A stretch of 8,701 nt of DNA from Opitutia bacterium (GCA_018663485.1 JABJQI010000146.1:1-8701); one strand, 5' to 3'. Shown: positions 1 to 6,607, counted from the stretch's first letter. Program-made: numbers and translations. The notes: generated from the sequence alone by a model not told the origin.

Positions 1-636
1 CTCCGCGATATCGGCATACTCCGAGACCAATATTTGACGCAAACGCTGCACCCCCTCCTTGCGCTGATTCGCCACCGCCACCGCATGGGGTGCAATCTCG
101 GCCTCAAAAGCCGACAGCTCTGCCGCACTTCCACCTTTTTTTAGCAGGCGGTTTCGCTCTGCGACGCCACGATGATAATTACGCAGCGCATGGTAATACT
201 CGGGTTCAATCGCAGATAGCGTCAGATCTACAAAGCGCCGACGCTCTGCCGGCGAGCCGCGCAGCAGCATTAAATCCGCTGAGCTCAACGGCACCACCGG
301 AAAGCGACCAATAAAGTCACTAAGCCGCGAGACACGCTCGGCATCGATCGCCACGCGTCGCCCCGACTTGCCAGACTGCACCTCCAGCTCGGTCCGCCCT
401 TCTCGGTCGTGCTCAATCGAGTAGACTGCGGTGAAGGCACCGCTACCCTGCCGCGGCAATGCCGCCATACTTTGCGTACGAAACGAACGCAGCGCGGTGA
501 CCAGCCCGAGCGCTTCCAGCAGATTCGACTTCCCTTGCCCATTGGCACCGAGCAGAAACGTGCGTCCAGCACTCAGATCCAGCTCAGCAAACTCAATATT
601 ACGAAAGTCCTGCACGCGGAGATTTAGGAAACGCAT
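1..636 (-). CDS. recF: DNA replication and repair protein RecF, N-terminal 212 residues (cut by window start)
   Basis: RecF is an SMC-like ATPase that, with RecO and RecR, helps load RecA at single-strand gaps. The reading frame is open from the ATG at 636 to the window edge, giving 212 residues of a family usually near 360. The N-terminus (MRFLNLRVQDFRN) has the family pattern of a short beta strand followed by FRN. The P-loop GANGQGKS lies at residues 30-37, followed by NLLEAL. Further in, the segment SSADLMLLRGSPAERRRFVD is the typical RecF block after the ATP-binding core. The Walker B and signature motifs must lie beyond the window. It starts 15 bases after the cysteine desulfurase stop on the same strand, so the two may share a transcript. 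No strong Shine-Dalgarno sequence precedes the ATG. It is not next to dnaA or dnaN on this side. Identification is confident. Confidence 0.95.
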   Translation of the reverse strand, partial: MRFLNLRVQDFRNIEFAELDLSAGRTFLLGANGQGKSNLLEALGLVTALRSFRTQSMAALPRQGSGAFTAVYSIEHDREGRTELEVQSGKSGRRVAIDAERVSRLSDFIGRFPVVPLSSADLMLLRGSPAERRRFVDLTLSAIEPEYYHALRNYHRGVAERNRLLKKGGSAAELSAFEAEIAPHAVAVANQRKEGVQRLRQILVSEYADIAE

Positions 637-651
637 AAGTACCAGACTGAA

Positions 652-1797
652 TTAAATAGAAATGACGGTCGAATTCGAATCGTCCGCCTCAGCACTCAGC
701 TCCGAGCCGCATTCAGCCATCGCTGCGGCTAAGGCGAGCCAATCCGCCACACTCGTCGCCCATCCAGAACTCACGCGCAGCACACGCTGCATTGCAGCTG
801 CCTCAACGCCCATCGCCGCCAACACCGTTGATGGCCCGTGTTTGCCGGTCGAACAAGCCGAACCCGCTGAGACTAAAAAGCCGCGCTTCTCAAGAGCACG
901 GATCCAGCGCACGCTCGCAAACTTTGGCATGATCAATAGCGCCGTGTTGCACAAGCGCTGCGCCGCAGACCCAATCACCTCGACCGCCGGCAACACTTGA
1001 CCGAGTTTGACAAGAAACTCATCCCGCCCCTGTGCAGTGCTGCGCTCGACCGCTTGCAGAGCAGCCACCATGGACAGTATACCCGCAACATCCTCGGTGC
1101 CAGCACGATGACCAAACTCCTGACTACCACCAGCCAGTGACATAAACCCCGAATTATCCGCTGGCAATAGGCATAGGCCAACACCCTTCGGGCCACCAAA
1201 TTTATGCGCTGCGCCGGTCACGAAATCACAGGTTTGCAAACGATCGAGCGGTAACTTGCCGATCCATTGCGACGCATCGCAATGATACGGCACTCCTTGA
1301 GCGCGACATACGGTAGCGATTGCGTTCCAATCATTTAAAATACCAGTCTCATTATTTGCCGCCATTGTGGAGACTGCAGCGAGCTGCCGTTCGCTCAACA
1401 CGTTCTGCAGAGCCGACACATCGACCGCACCATTACCATCCAGCGTAAGCCAAGTCACGCGCTCACCAAAAAAATGCTGTGCCGCTGCCAGCACGCTAGT
1501 GTGCTCGGTGGGGCTGACGCCGATGCACGCATCCGCCGGCAATGTCGCCGCCCAATGCGCGAAGATCGCATTATTCGCCTCAGTCGCGCCGGAATTAAAC
1601 ACGACCCTCTCAGCAGCGACTGCAAATAAACCCGCCACCCGCGCCCGTGCCTCTACCAAATGCGCATGGACCCGCGCCGCAGCACGATACGGACTCGACG
1701 GGTTGAGCCACAAGTCCTCTGACGCCGACAACCACGCAACCTTTGCCTCAGGCCGCAACGGCGCAGTCGCATTATAGTCAAAGTAGCAAGTTTCCAT
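652..1797 (-). CDS. Group I (NifS/IscS-like) cysteine desulfurase, PLP-dependent
   Basis: This enzyme converts L-cysteine to alanine and holds the sulfur as a persulfide for Fe-S cluster assembly or tRNA thiolation. The protein is 381 residues, near the usual length for the family. Fold-type I aminotransferase landmarks are in order: FDYNATAPL at the N-terminus, FNSGATEANN (67-76), the PLP-stacking His99 in TEHTS, MAANNETG (145-152), Asp174 and Gln177 in CDASQ, the PLP-binding Lys199 in AAHKFGGPKG, the RAGTED block near 231, and the catalytic Cys315 in SAGSACSTG. The Cys loop marks group I (NifS/IscS) rather than group II (SufS). It starts with ATG at 1797, 45 bases after the LysM lipoprotein stop, and recF follows 15 bases downstream. 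No scaffold (IscU/NifU), SufE or thiolation gene is visible, so iscS versus nifS naming and the pathway cannot be settled here. Confidence 0.93.
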   Translation of the reverse strand: METCYFDYNATAPLRPEAKVAWLSASEDLWLNPSSPYRAAARVHAHLVEARARVAGLFAVAAERVVFNSGATEANNAIFAHWAATLPADACIGVSPTEHTSVLAAAQHFFGERVTWLTLDGNGAVDVSALQNVLSERQLAAVSTMAANNETGILNDWNAIATVCRAQGVPYHCDASQWIGKLPLDRLQTCDFVTGAAHKFGGPKGVGLCLLPADNSGFMSLAGGSQEFGHRAGTEDVAGILSMVAALQAVERSTAQGRDEFLVKLGQVLPAVEVIGSAAQRLCNTALLIMPKFASVRWIRALEKRGFLVSAGSACSTGKHGPSTVLAAMGVEAAAMQRVLRVSSGWATSVADWLALAAAMAECGSELSAEADDSNSTVISI

Positions 1798-1842
1798 CGC
1801 CTTAATACTAGAATTTACACTGCCCGCACGTCAAAGCATCCA

Positions 1843-2613
1843 TTACGGGATTCGAAGATCTTGGCCGACCTTTAACGCATTCTCACTCGAAAGACGGTCG
1901 CGATTTGCCTGATAAATATCAATCCAGCGCGACGGCGTGCCATACACTGCACGACTGATGCTACTGAGCGAATCGCCCGACTTAACCGTATAGCTGCGCG
2001 GCGCACTCGCTGGATCCGGTATGGGTGCCACCGTCTGCACTTCTGTCGGCGTCAGAGATCGTTGCCCTGTCACTGCCACCGGCGCGGTCGGCACACGTCG
2101 CGCGCCACCGACCACATTCTCCAACTGTTGCACCCGTTGCTGCGCAGCCGCCAAATCCCGAGTTAAACTATCATTCTCCAATTTTAAACTCTTCACCAAC
2201 TCCATCAAATCAATCCGGTCGAGCTCCCCCTGATAGGGATGCGCCGGCAATTGCCGAGCAAACTCCTTTTGCGCGGTCTCAATCAACTGGCGCACCTGCT
2301 TCGCCTGCGGCGACTGGGGCTTGAACTGCAAATAACGATCAAAATGATAAATCGCCTTCACCGGATCTTTCATCGAATTCAGATAAATATAGCCCGCCTC
2401 GAAGTGAGACTCGGGCGCGTCACGGCGTGCATCAATCACCCGCAAAAAGGCACTTAGCGCTTCTTCTGTGCGTCCTTGGCCTTGATAATCCTTGGCCAAT
2501 TGATACTGCTTCTCGTCAATCTCGCCAACGACTTCGAGCCCATTCGGTGCACACGCACAGAGCGTAATTAAGGCGGATAAAGATGTGACTAAAGCAAATC
2601 GTGACAAGAACAT
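1843..2613 (-). CDS. Predicted lipoprotein with TPR-like repeats, coiled coil and C-terminal LysM domain
   Basis: I do not recognise a named gene. From the ATG at 2613 the product is 256 residues. A type II signal peptide is visible: MFLSRF, a hydrophobic stretch, then a lipobox-like LCAC with the lipidated Cys at 21. Residues about 35-105 read as TPR-type helices (AKDYQGQGRTEEALSAFLRV; ESHFEAGYIYLN; AIYHFDRYLQFKP). Residues about 130-168 form a heptad-rich coiled coil, a Pro/Thr-rich linker follows (about 172-205), and residues 207-256 are a LysM domain (SYTVKSGDSLSSISRAVYG ... ALKVGQDLRIP) ending right at the stop. LysM binds peptidoglycan, so the likely role is a membrane-anchored periplasmic protein touching the cell wall, possibly a scaffold; this is inference. 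The frame stays open upstream to a TTG at 2658, but ATG 2613 fits the signal peptide far better. The desulfurase gene follows 45 bases downstream. Confidence 0.85.
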   Translation of the reverse strand: MFLSRFALVTSLSALITLCACAPNGLEVVGEIDEKQYQLAKDYQGQGRTEEALSAFLRVIDARRDAPESHFEAGYIYLNSMKDPVKAIYHFDRYLQFKPQSPQAKQVRQLIETAQKEFARQLPAHPYQGELDRIDLMELVKSLKLENDSLTRDLAAAQQRVQQLENVVGGARRVPTAPVAVTGQRSLTPTEVQTVAPIPDPASAPRSYTVKSGDSLSSISRAVYGTPSRWIDIYQANRDRLSSENALKVGQDLRIP

Positions 2614-2821
2614 GATGCAAAGACGTTTAGCAGTGATACGCCACGCTGCAACAAACAACTCACACCAATCTGGATGTGATTACGAAAGTTGTCACACTAA
2701 TCTGCTTAGACTCTGAACCCGTGGCGTCTGCGCTTGCGCAGGCCAATTTGAGCGACTCCATAGCTTCTGGCCGCCGCAATCGACGACACCACGTGGCAAC
2801 CTTCGCACCGTCTCACTTATT
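2614..2821. other. Intergenic region upstream of the LysM lipoprotein gene
   Basis: This 208-base gap separates the reductase stop from the lipoprotein start, both on the minus strand. It holds a 13-base direct repeat (annotated separately), a CTGCGC-TT-GCGCAG dyad at 2728-2741 and the perfect 8-base palindrome CCACGTGG at 2789-2796. There is no T-rich run after the dyad on either strand, so it is not a classical terminator. I find no convincing small gene: the plus-strand frame across 2676-2861 runs into the reductase coding region antisense and has no recognisable protein features. Confidence 0.5.
2660..2704 (-). promoter_or_regulatory. Pair of 13-base direct repeats, operator-like, 32-base spacing
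   Basis: TCACACCAATCTG at 2660-2672 and TCACACTAATCTG at 2692-2704 agree at 12 of 13 positions. Their start-to-start distance is 32 bases, about three turns of B-DNA. On the minus strand, where the gene is read, they are CAGATTRGTGTGA. They lie 47-91 bases upstream of the ATG at 2613, a usual place for activator or repressor sites. An inverted TGTGA at 2675-2679 sits between them. The regulator is unknown and a chance duplication cannot be excluded. Confidence 0.35.
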
Positions 2822-3802
2822 TTACGGTTTAAGCAAGACTTTCCCCAGGCGTGGCTGCTGATTATGTTTAATCGCTGCCTCGTATTCGGCGAACGAATAC
2901 GTCGCCTCGACGGGCAAGTTGAGAGTGCCGTCGCGCATCATTGCATAGACCGCTCTCATCACTTGATTCAGCCCTTGAGGCCCGGCTTTTTGACTCCACT
3001 GGTCCCACCAAAAACCAACTAAGCGCACATCATTAAAAATCAAGAATCGCGTTGGAAAACGCACCAAGTCAGCTAGCATCGCACCGAAAGTCACCTGTGT
3101 GCCCCCCTCGCCGAGTGCCTTAATCTGATCAATCGCGCTCGCGCCGCCAATGGAGTTGAGCGCTAATGAGACCGGTTTGCCGCCAGTCAACTCATTGACC
3201 TGCTTAGCCCACCCACTGCCTTCGATCACCACATGATCCGCACCAAGAGCTTTAAGCGGCGCAATCAATTCCTCGCGTCGCACTTGACTGATGGTCTTAA
3301 AGCCCATTGCCTTCGCCATCTGAATGACTGCAAGCCCCACCGTCGAGTTACCCGCATTTTGCACCACCCAGCTACCCGGCGCCAAATCGACCATCTTCTG
3401 CAGCAAGCAATACGCAGTTGGCGGATTAATAAATGAAAAGGCCGCCTGATCGACTGGCACATCAGTCGGCACAAGCAACACATTAGCCGCCGGCATACAA
3501 GCTGTCTCCTGCCAAGCACCCTCCTCAGGAAAACGCACCCGCGCCCCAACAGCCACACTGGACACGCCACGCCCAATCGCTTCGACCACGCCGACACCCT
3601 CGCGCCCAGCGACTGCCGGCAATTTACGCAAACGGCCATAGCTACCACCAATCATACCACAATCCGACGGGTTAATCGTGGCAGCCAAAAGTCGCACCCG
3701 CACTTCACCCACCTGCGGCTCCGCCTGCCTTACATCCTCCAGCCGTAGTACTTCTGAAGGCCGGCCAAATTCATGGTGACAAATCGCTTTTTGTTGTAAC
3801 AT
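2822..3802 (-). CDS. MECR/Etr1-like trans-2-enoyl thioester reductase (MDR superfamily)
   Basis: From the ATG at 3802 the protein is 326 residues, the usual length for this class of NADPH-dependent medium-chain reductase, which reduces the trans-2 double bond of enoyl-CoA or enoyl-ACP. The GroES-like N-terminal half carries NPSDCGMIGGSYG, where Tyr55 aligns by motif with the catalytic Tyr of MECR/Etr1. The family hallmarks continue with VPVDQAAFSFINPPTAY (115-131) and the nucleotide-binding VVQNAGNSTVGLAVIQMAK (146-164), with Arg175-Arg176 placed to hold the NADPH phosphate. The C-terminal block has FNDVRLVGFWWDQW and ends in QPRLGKVLLKP. No structural zinc Cys cluster is visible, which fits MECR rather than a zinc alcohol dehydrogenase. 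Upstream in-frame alternatives are ATG 3826 and TTG 3838; 3802 begins MLQQKAICHHEFG, the family-like start. Quinone oxidoreductase-like activity is possible. Confidence 0.87.
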   Translation of the reverse strand: MLQQKAICHHEFGRPSEVLRLEDVRQAEPQVGEVRVRLLAATINPSDCGMIGGSYGRLRKLPAVAGREGVGVVEAIGRGVSSVAVGARVRFPEEGAWQETACMPAANVLLVPTDVPVDQAAFSFINPPTAYCLLQKMVDLAPGSWVVQNAGNSTVGLAVIQMAKAMGFKTISQVRREELIAPLKALGADHVVIEGSGWAKQVNELTGGKPVSLALNSIGGASAIDQIKALGEGGTQVTFGAMLADLVRFPTRFLIFNDVRLVGFWWDQWSQKAGPQGLNQVMRAVYAMMRDGTLNLPVEATYSFAEYEAAIKHNQQPRLGKVLLKP

Positions 3803-3840
3803 AGCCGAAGAACATGCCCAACTCATACTTCTGCGCAAAG

Positions 3841-3864
3841 GATTTAAATCATTTCATTCTATCA
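3841..3864 (-). promoter_or_regulatory. Candidate extended -10 promoter with palindrome for the enoyl reductase
   Basis: On the minus strand the sequence TGATAGAAT (plus coordinates 3864-3856) is a TGN-extended -10 element with one mismatch to TATAAT. I see no good -35 at 16-18 bases. The perfect 10-base palindrome GATTTAAATC lies at 3841-3850, where transcription would begin, and could act as an operator or simply be AT-rich DNA. The predicted start site lies about 20-45 bases upstream of the two candidate ATG codons (3826 and 3802). Confidence 0.35.
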
Positions 3865-3930
3865 AACTAGCATCCGTAGTTGCCTCGATCAGCAACTTTC
3901 CATTTCACTGTTCTAAGGCTTTCCTTCTTT

Positions 3931-4174
3931 GTTCCTTCACTTGCCCAAAGGGCACCCAGTTCAGTCACCCCTGCGGGGCAAACCGCAGACGGTTCACCAT
4001 CTCCGCGCTGCTCGCACTTTGTGTTCCTTCACTTGCCCAAAGGGCACCCAGTTCAGTCACCCCTGCGGGGCAAACCACAGACGGTTCACCATCTCCGCGC
4101 TGCTCGCACTTCGTGTTCCTTCGCTTGTTCAGGGCAAACCTACGGTTTACCTTCTCCGCACTATTGTGCTTTGT
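3931..4174. repeat. Tandem hairpin repeat array: two 92-base units plus a degenerate 60-base third
   Basis: Unit 1 is 3931-4022 and unit 2 is 4023-4114. They are both 92 bases and differ at only two positions (G3985 to A4077, T4020 to C4112). A third copy at 4115-4174 has lost an internal segment and is more diverged. Each full unit contains a chain of small inverted repeats: TGCCC-AAA-GGGCA, CCCC-TGC-GGGG, AACCG-CAGA-CGGTT and CAC-TTT-GTG. Unit 2 loses one pair in the third stem; its other change falls in a loop. The third copy keeps a stem of the same kind, AAACC-TAC-GGTTT. The form resembles REP-type or other dispersed intergenic hairpin repeats. No transposase is nearby, and copies elsewhere in the genome cannot be seen from here. 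Confidence 0.85.
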
Positions 4175-4213
4175 ACCACCTTCATACCTTTCCACTTTTG
4201 ACTTTCCCACTTT

Positions 4214-6364
4214 ATGACGCATCCATTTTTACAAAAAGACTTTCACGTCCGCTGGTCCACTCTCACTGCTAACCACATCGAGGCGGACATCAGCAAGGCA
4301 TTGATCGATGCCCAAGCCGCAGTCGATAAAGTTGCCGCACGCAGCGCAGATGCTACCGATACGCTGACCTACGCGAACACGATTGCCGCGCTCGACGAGG
4401 GCCTTGAAACACTCAACCACGCTTGGGGCTTAGTCAGCCATCTCGACTCGGTGAACAACAGCCCCGAGCTGCGCGACGCACATAACGCGATACTCCCCAA
4501 AGTTACTGAGTTTTTCTCCAGCATCCCACTCAATGAGCCGCTTTGGAAAACACTCAAAGCCTACGGCGAGAGCAACGCCACCGATCAACTCTCCGCTACC
4601 AAGCAGCGTTACATTCACGAAACACTCGCTGACTTCCGCGAGCAAGGTGCCGACCTACCGCCGGAGAAAAAAGCCCGTGCCGCTGAAATACAAAAACGTC
4701 TTGCCGAAATCACCCAGAAGTATTCCGAGCACTGTCTCGACGCGACCAACGCGTGGGACAAAATTATCACCGATGAAACCGAGCTTGCTGGCCTGCCAGC
4801 GTCGGCCATCGCTGCTGCGAAACAAAACGCCACCGAAAAAGGCCACAATAGCGCTTGGCGCTTTACTCTGCAGGCTCCCTCGCTCATCCCCGTGCTCACC
4901 TACGCCGATAGCGACTCACTGCGTCAAGAACTTTGGCAGGCCTACGCTGCAATCGGGCGCGGCAAAAAATACAACAATCAAGAACTGGTCCGCGAGATAC
5001 TCGACCTACGCTACGAATTTGCCCAACTCGTCGGTCAAGAGAACTTCGCCGACCATGTGACCGCCCGTCGAATGGCTGCTTCTGGCAATGCCGCACTCAA
5101 ATTTGGCGAAGCCATTTTCGACAAGGTGCGAGCTCAATTCGTCGATGAAGTCAATACGCTGCGCCAATTTAAAGCGGACAGCACCAATCAACCCCGCGAC
5201 CTGCTCGAACCCTGGGAAGTCGGCTACTGGGCGGAGAAGCAACGGCAAGCTAACTACGACTTCGACGAAGAGGCCCTGCGCCCTTACTTCCCCATCGATC
5301 GAGTGATTTCCGGGATGTTCGATATCGCCCAACAAATCTTCGGCCTACGCATCGAAGAGCGCGAAACGGCATTCATCTCGGGAGGGACGACCTCCGCGTC
5401 GATCGCCGAGCCTAAGCCATCAGAACCTCAGACCTCAAGTCTCAGCTCTCAAGCCTCCTCCCCCCCTGAAGTCTGGCATGAACAAGTTAAATTCTACGAC
5501 CTATTCGATGCCGAATCCAACGAACAACTTGGCTCCTTCTACGCTGACTGGCACCCACGCGAACCCAAGCGCGGCGGGGCATGGATGAACTACCTGCTGA
5601 CTGGTAACCGCGACACTTCGATCGCTCCACGCACAGCGCACCTCGGCCTCATCTGCGGCAACCTCACCCCATCCGTTGGCGATCAACCCGCCCTACTCAA
5701 TCATCGCGAAGTGGAGACGATCTTCCACGAGTTTGGCCACTTGTTACATCACCTTTGCGGGGAAGTCGAAGTGAAGGCGCTTAATGGCGTCAACGTGCCT
5801 TGGGACTTTGTCGAGCTGCCCTCACAGATCCTTGAAAACTGGTGCTGGGACCGCGAAAGCCTCGACCTATTCGCTCGACACCACGAAACTGGCGAGCCCA
5901 TTCCGCAGGACTTATTCGACAAAATGCTGGCCGCGCGCAACTACATGAAAGCCAGCGGCAATGCTCGTCAGCTCTCGTTCGGCAAGATGGATCTAGAGCT
6001 GCACATCAATTGGCCACAGTCTAATAAAAAAGACCTCGACGCGTTCATCAAAAAGCAACTCGCTGGCTACAGCCCCGACTACAAGACCGAGCCGAAATCG
6101 AACGTCTTTAACTTCAGCCACCTCTTTAGCAGTCCGACCGGCTACGCCTCAGGCTACTACAGTTACAAGTGGGCAGAGGTACTCGACGCCGACGCCTTCA
6201 CTCGCTTTCAAAAAGAAGGCATCCTCAACGCCGCGACGGGCCGAGCCTTCCGCAACGAAGTTCTAGCTAAGGGCAACTCCGAAGATCCCGCACAGCTATT
6301 TAAAAACTTCATGGGCCGCGCGCCAAATCCAGATGCCTTGCTCAAACGCGACGGCTTGATCTAG
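4214..6364 (+). CDS. M3 family oligopeptidase A-like zinc metallopeptidase (PrlC/OpdA type)
   Basis: This cytoplasmic zinc endopeptidase class cuts short peptides, including signal-peptide fragments. The product is 716 residues, slightly long for OpdA-like enzymes (about 680). The N-terminus (PFLQKDFHVRWSTLTANHIEADI) matches the family, supporting ATG 4214. The zinc site is HEFGH at 505-509 with catalytic Glu506, and the third ligand is Glu534 in DFVELPSQILENW, 29 residues after the first His as in thimet oligopeptidase. Substrate-loop residues are His636, Tyr644, Tyr648 and Tyr651 in the SHLF ... GYASGYYSYKWAEVL block. No signal peptide is visible. Two oddities stand out. Residues about 388-419 are an extra Ser/Pro/Thr-rich segment before VWHEQVKFYDLFD. 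The loop between His636 and Tyr644 reads LFSSPTG, about two residues longer than the IFAGG form I recall for OpdA. Its neighbours give no operon context. Confidence 0.94.
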   Translation: MTHPFLQKDFHVRWSTLTANHIEADISKALIDAQAAVDKVAARSADATDTLTYANTIAALDEGLETLNHAWGLVSHLDSVNNSPELRDAHNAILPKVTEFFSSIPLNEPLWKTLKAYGESNATDQLSATKQRYIHETLADFREQGADLPPEKKARAAEIQKRLAEITQKYSEHCLDATNAWDKIITDETELAGLPASAIAAAKQNATEKGHNSAWRFTLQAPSLIPVLTYADSDSLRQELWQAYAAIGRGKKYNNQELVREILDLRYEFAQLVGQENFADHVTARRMAASGNAALKFGEAIFDKVRAQFVDEVNTLRQFKADSTNQPRDLLEPWEVGYWAEKQRQANYDFDEEALRPYFPIDRVISGMFDIAQQIFGLRIEERETAFISGGTTSASIAEPKPSEPQTSSLSSQASSPPEVWHEQVKFYDLFDAESNEQLGSFYADWHPREPKRGGAWMNYLLTGNRDTSIAPRTAHLGLICGNLTPSVGDQPALLNHREVETIFHEFGHLLHHLCGEVEVKALNGVNVPWDFVELPSQILENWCWDRESLDLFARHHETGEPIPQDLFDKMLAARNYMKASGNARQLSFGKMDLELHINWPQSNKKDLDAFIKKQLAGYSPDYKTEPKSNVFNFSHLFSSPTGYASGYYSYKWAEVLDADAFTRFQKEGILNAATGRAFRNEVLAKGNSEDPAQLFKNFMGRAPNPDALLKRDGLI
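5375..5470 (+). repeat. Repeat-like, low-complexity in-frame insertion inside the M3 peptidase gene
   Basis: This stretch encodes residues about 388-419, a Ser/Pro/Thr/Gln-rich segment between the conserved FGLRIEERE and VWHEQVKFYDL blocks. Relatives, as I recall them, join these blocks with only a few residues. At the DNA level it starts with GGAGG-GACGA-CCTCC (5381-5395), a perfect dyad overlapping CGAC-CTCCGC-GTCG (5388-5401). It continues with short CTCA/TCTCA-type iterations, including AGAC-CTCAA-GTCT. The composition differs from the flanking coding sequence and the frame is kept. An origin from a palindromic intergenic repeat is inferred; other copies cannot be checked here. Confidence 0.5.
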
Positions 6365-6607
6365 CAACCAAAGTTCACTCGCAAATCGTCGGCACCATAG
6401 CCTTTGCATGACTAGGATTGACCAACAATTCAGTTAACGACTGACACATCTCGCTTTGCTTGTCGCAAATGAGACACTGCAGGCCATGCGCCACCGGCGC
6501 ATCCACGGCAGGGTCCGTCGGCGGCGCCGATCTAAACCCCACACGCAACTCCTACAGCGGCCTGGCGGGAAGACGAAGAATGAACGCAGTCAACCGAGCG
6601 CAAAGGC
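6365..6607. terminator. Convergent intergenic region with three hairpins, possible bidirectional termination
   Basis: The 243 bases between the peptidase stop and the exonuclease stop contain three inverted repeats. At 6449-6474, TCTC/GAGA encloses TTTGC-TTGTC-GCAAA. At 6486-6502 there is a perfect 7-base stem, ATGCGCC-ACC-GGCGCAT. At 6518-6530 there is TCGGC-GGC-GCCGA. None is followed by a T run on either strand, so they are not textbook intrinsic terminators, but their position between converging genes suits a role in 3' end formation. A plus-strand open frame from 6460 crosses into the exonuclease gene antisense and shows no protein-like features. Confidence 0.35.

Larger units (their letters stand above)
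3803..4213. other. Divergent intergenic region between reductase and M3 peptidase
   Basis: These 411 bases lie between two divergently read genes. The left third carries the candidate reductase promoter and a GTTGC/GCAAC dyad (3879-3883 and 3892-3896). The middle, from 3931 to 4174, is a tandem repeat array. The last 39 bases are pyrimidine-rich and show no clear Shine-Dalgarno sequence before the peptidase ATG. Open frames across the array arise because the repeat lacks stops in some frames; their translations are themselves repetitive and unlike any protein I know. Confidence 0.6.

Noticed and set aside
2614..2658. Upstream TTG start at 2658 for the LysM lipoprotein
   Set aside because: It would put 15 polar or basic residues before a well-formed signal peptide that begins at ATG 2613.
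2675..2696. CRP-type site (TGTGA ... TCACA)
   Set aside because: The arms are separated by 12 bases rather than 6, so the geometry does not fit CRP; the direct repeat explains the TCACA better.
3803..3838. Upstream starts (ATG 3826, TTG 3838) for the enoyl reductase
   Set aside because: The family-like N-terminus begins at ATG 3802. The extra residues are unconserved in style, though ATG 3826 is not excluded.
3931..4174. CRISPR-like array
   Set aside because: The units are 92 bases, directly abutting and near-identical throughout, with no unique spacers and no cas genes nearby.
4198..4203. TTGACT as a -35 box for the M3 peptidase
   Set aside because: Any matching -10 and start site would fall inside the coding region, downstream of the ATG, with no suitable later start codon.
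3880..4272. Plus-strand open frames and an antisense frame across the hairpin repeats
   Set aside because: Their translations only repeat the tandem DNA unit, have no domain features, and one overlaps the peptidase start in another frame.
4533..5060. Long alternative frames within the M3 peptidase gene
   Set aside because: They overlap a coding region with intact catalytic motifs and their translations lack recognisable domains, so they are shadows.
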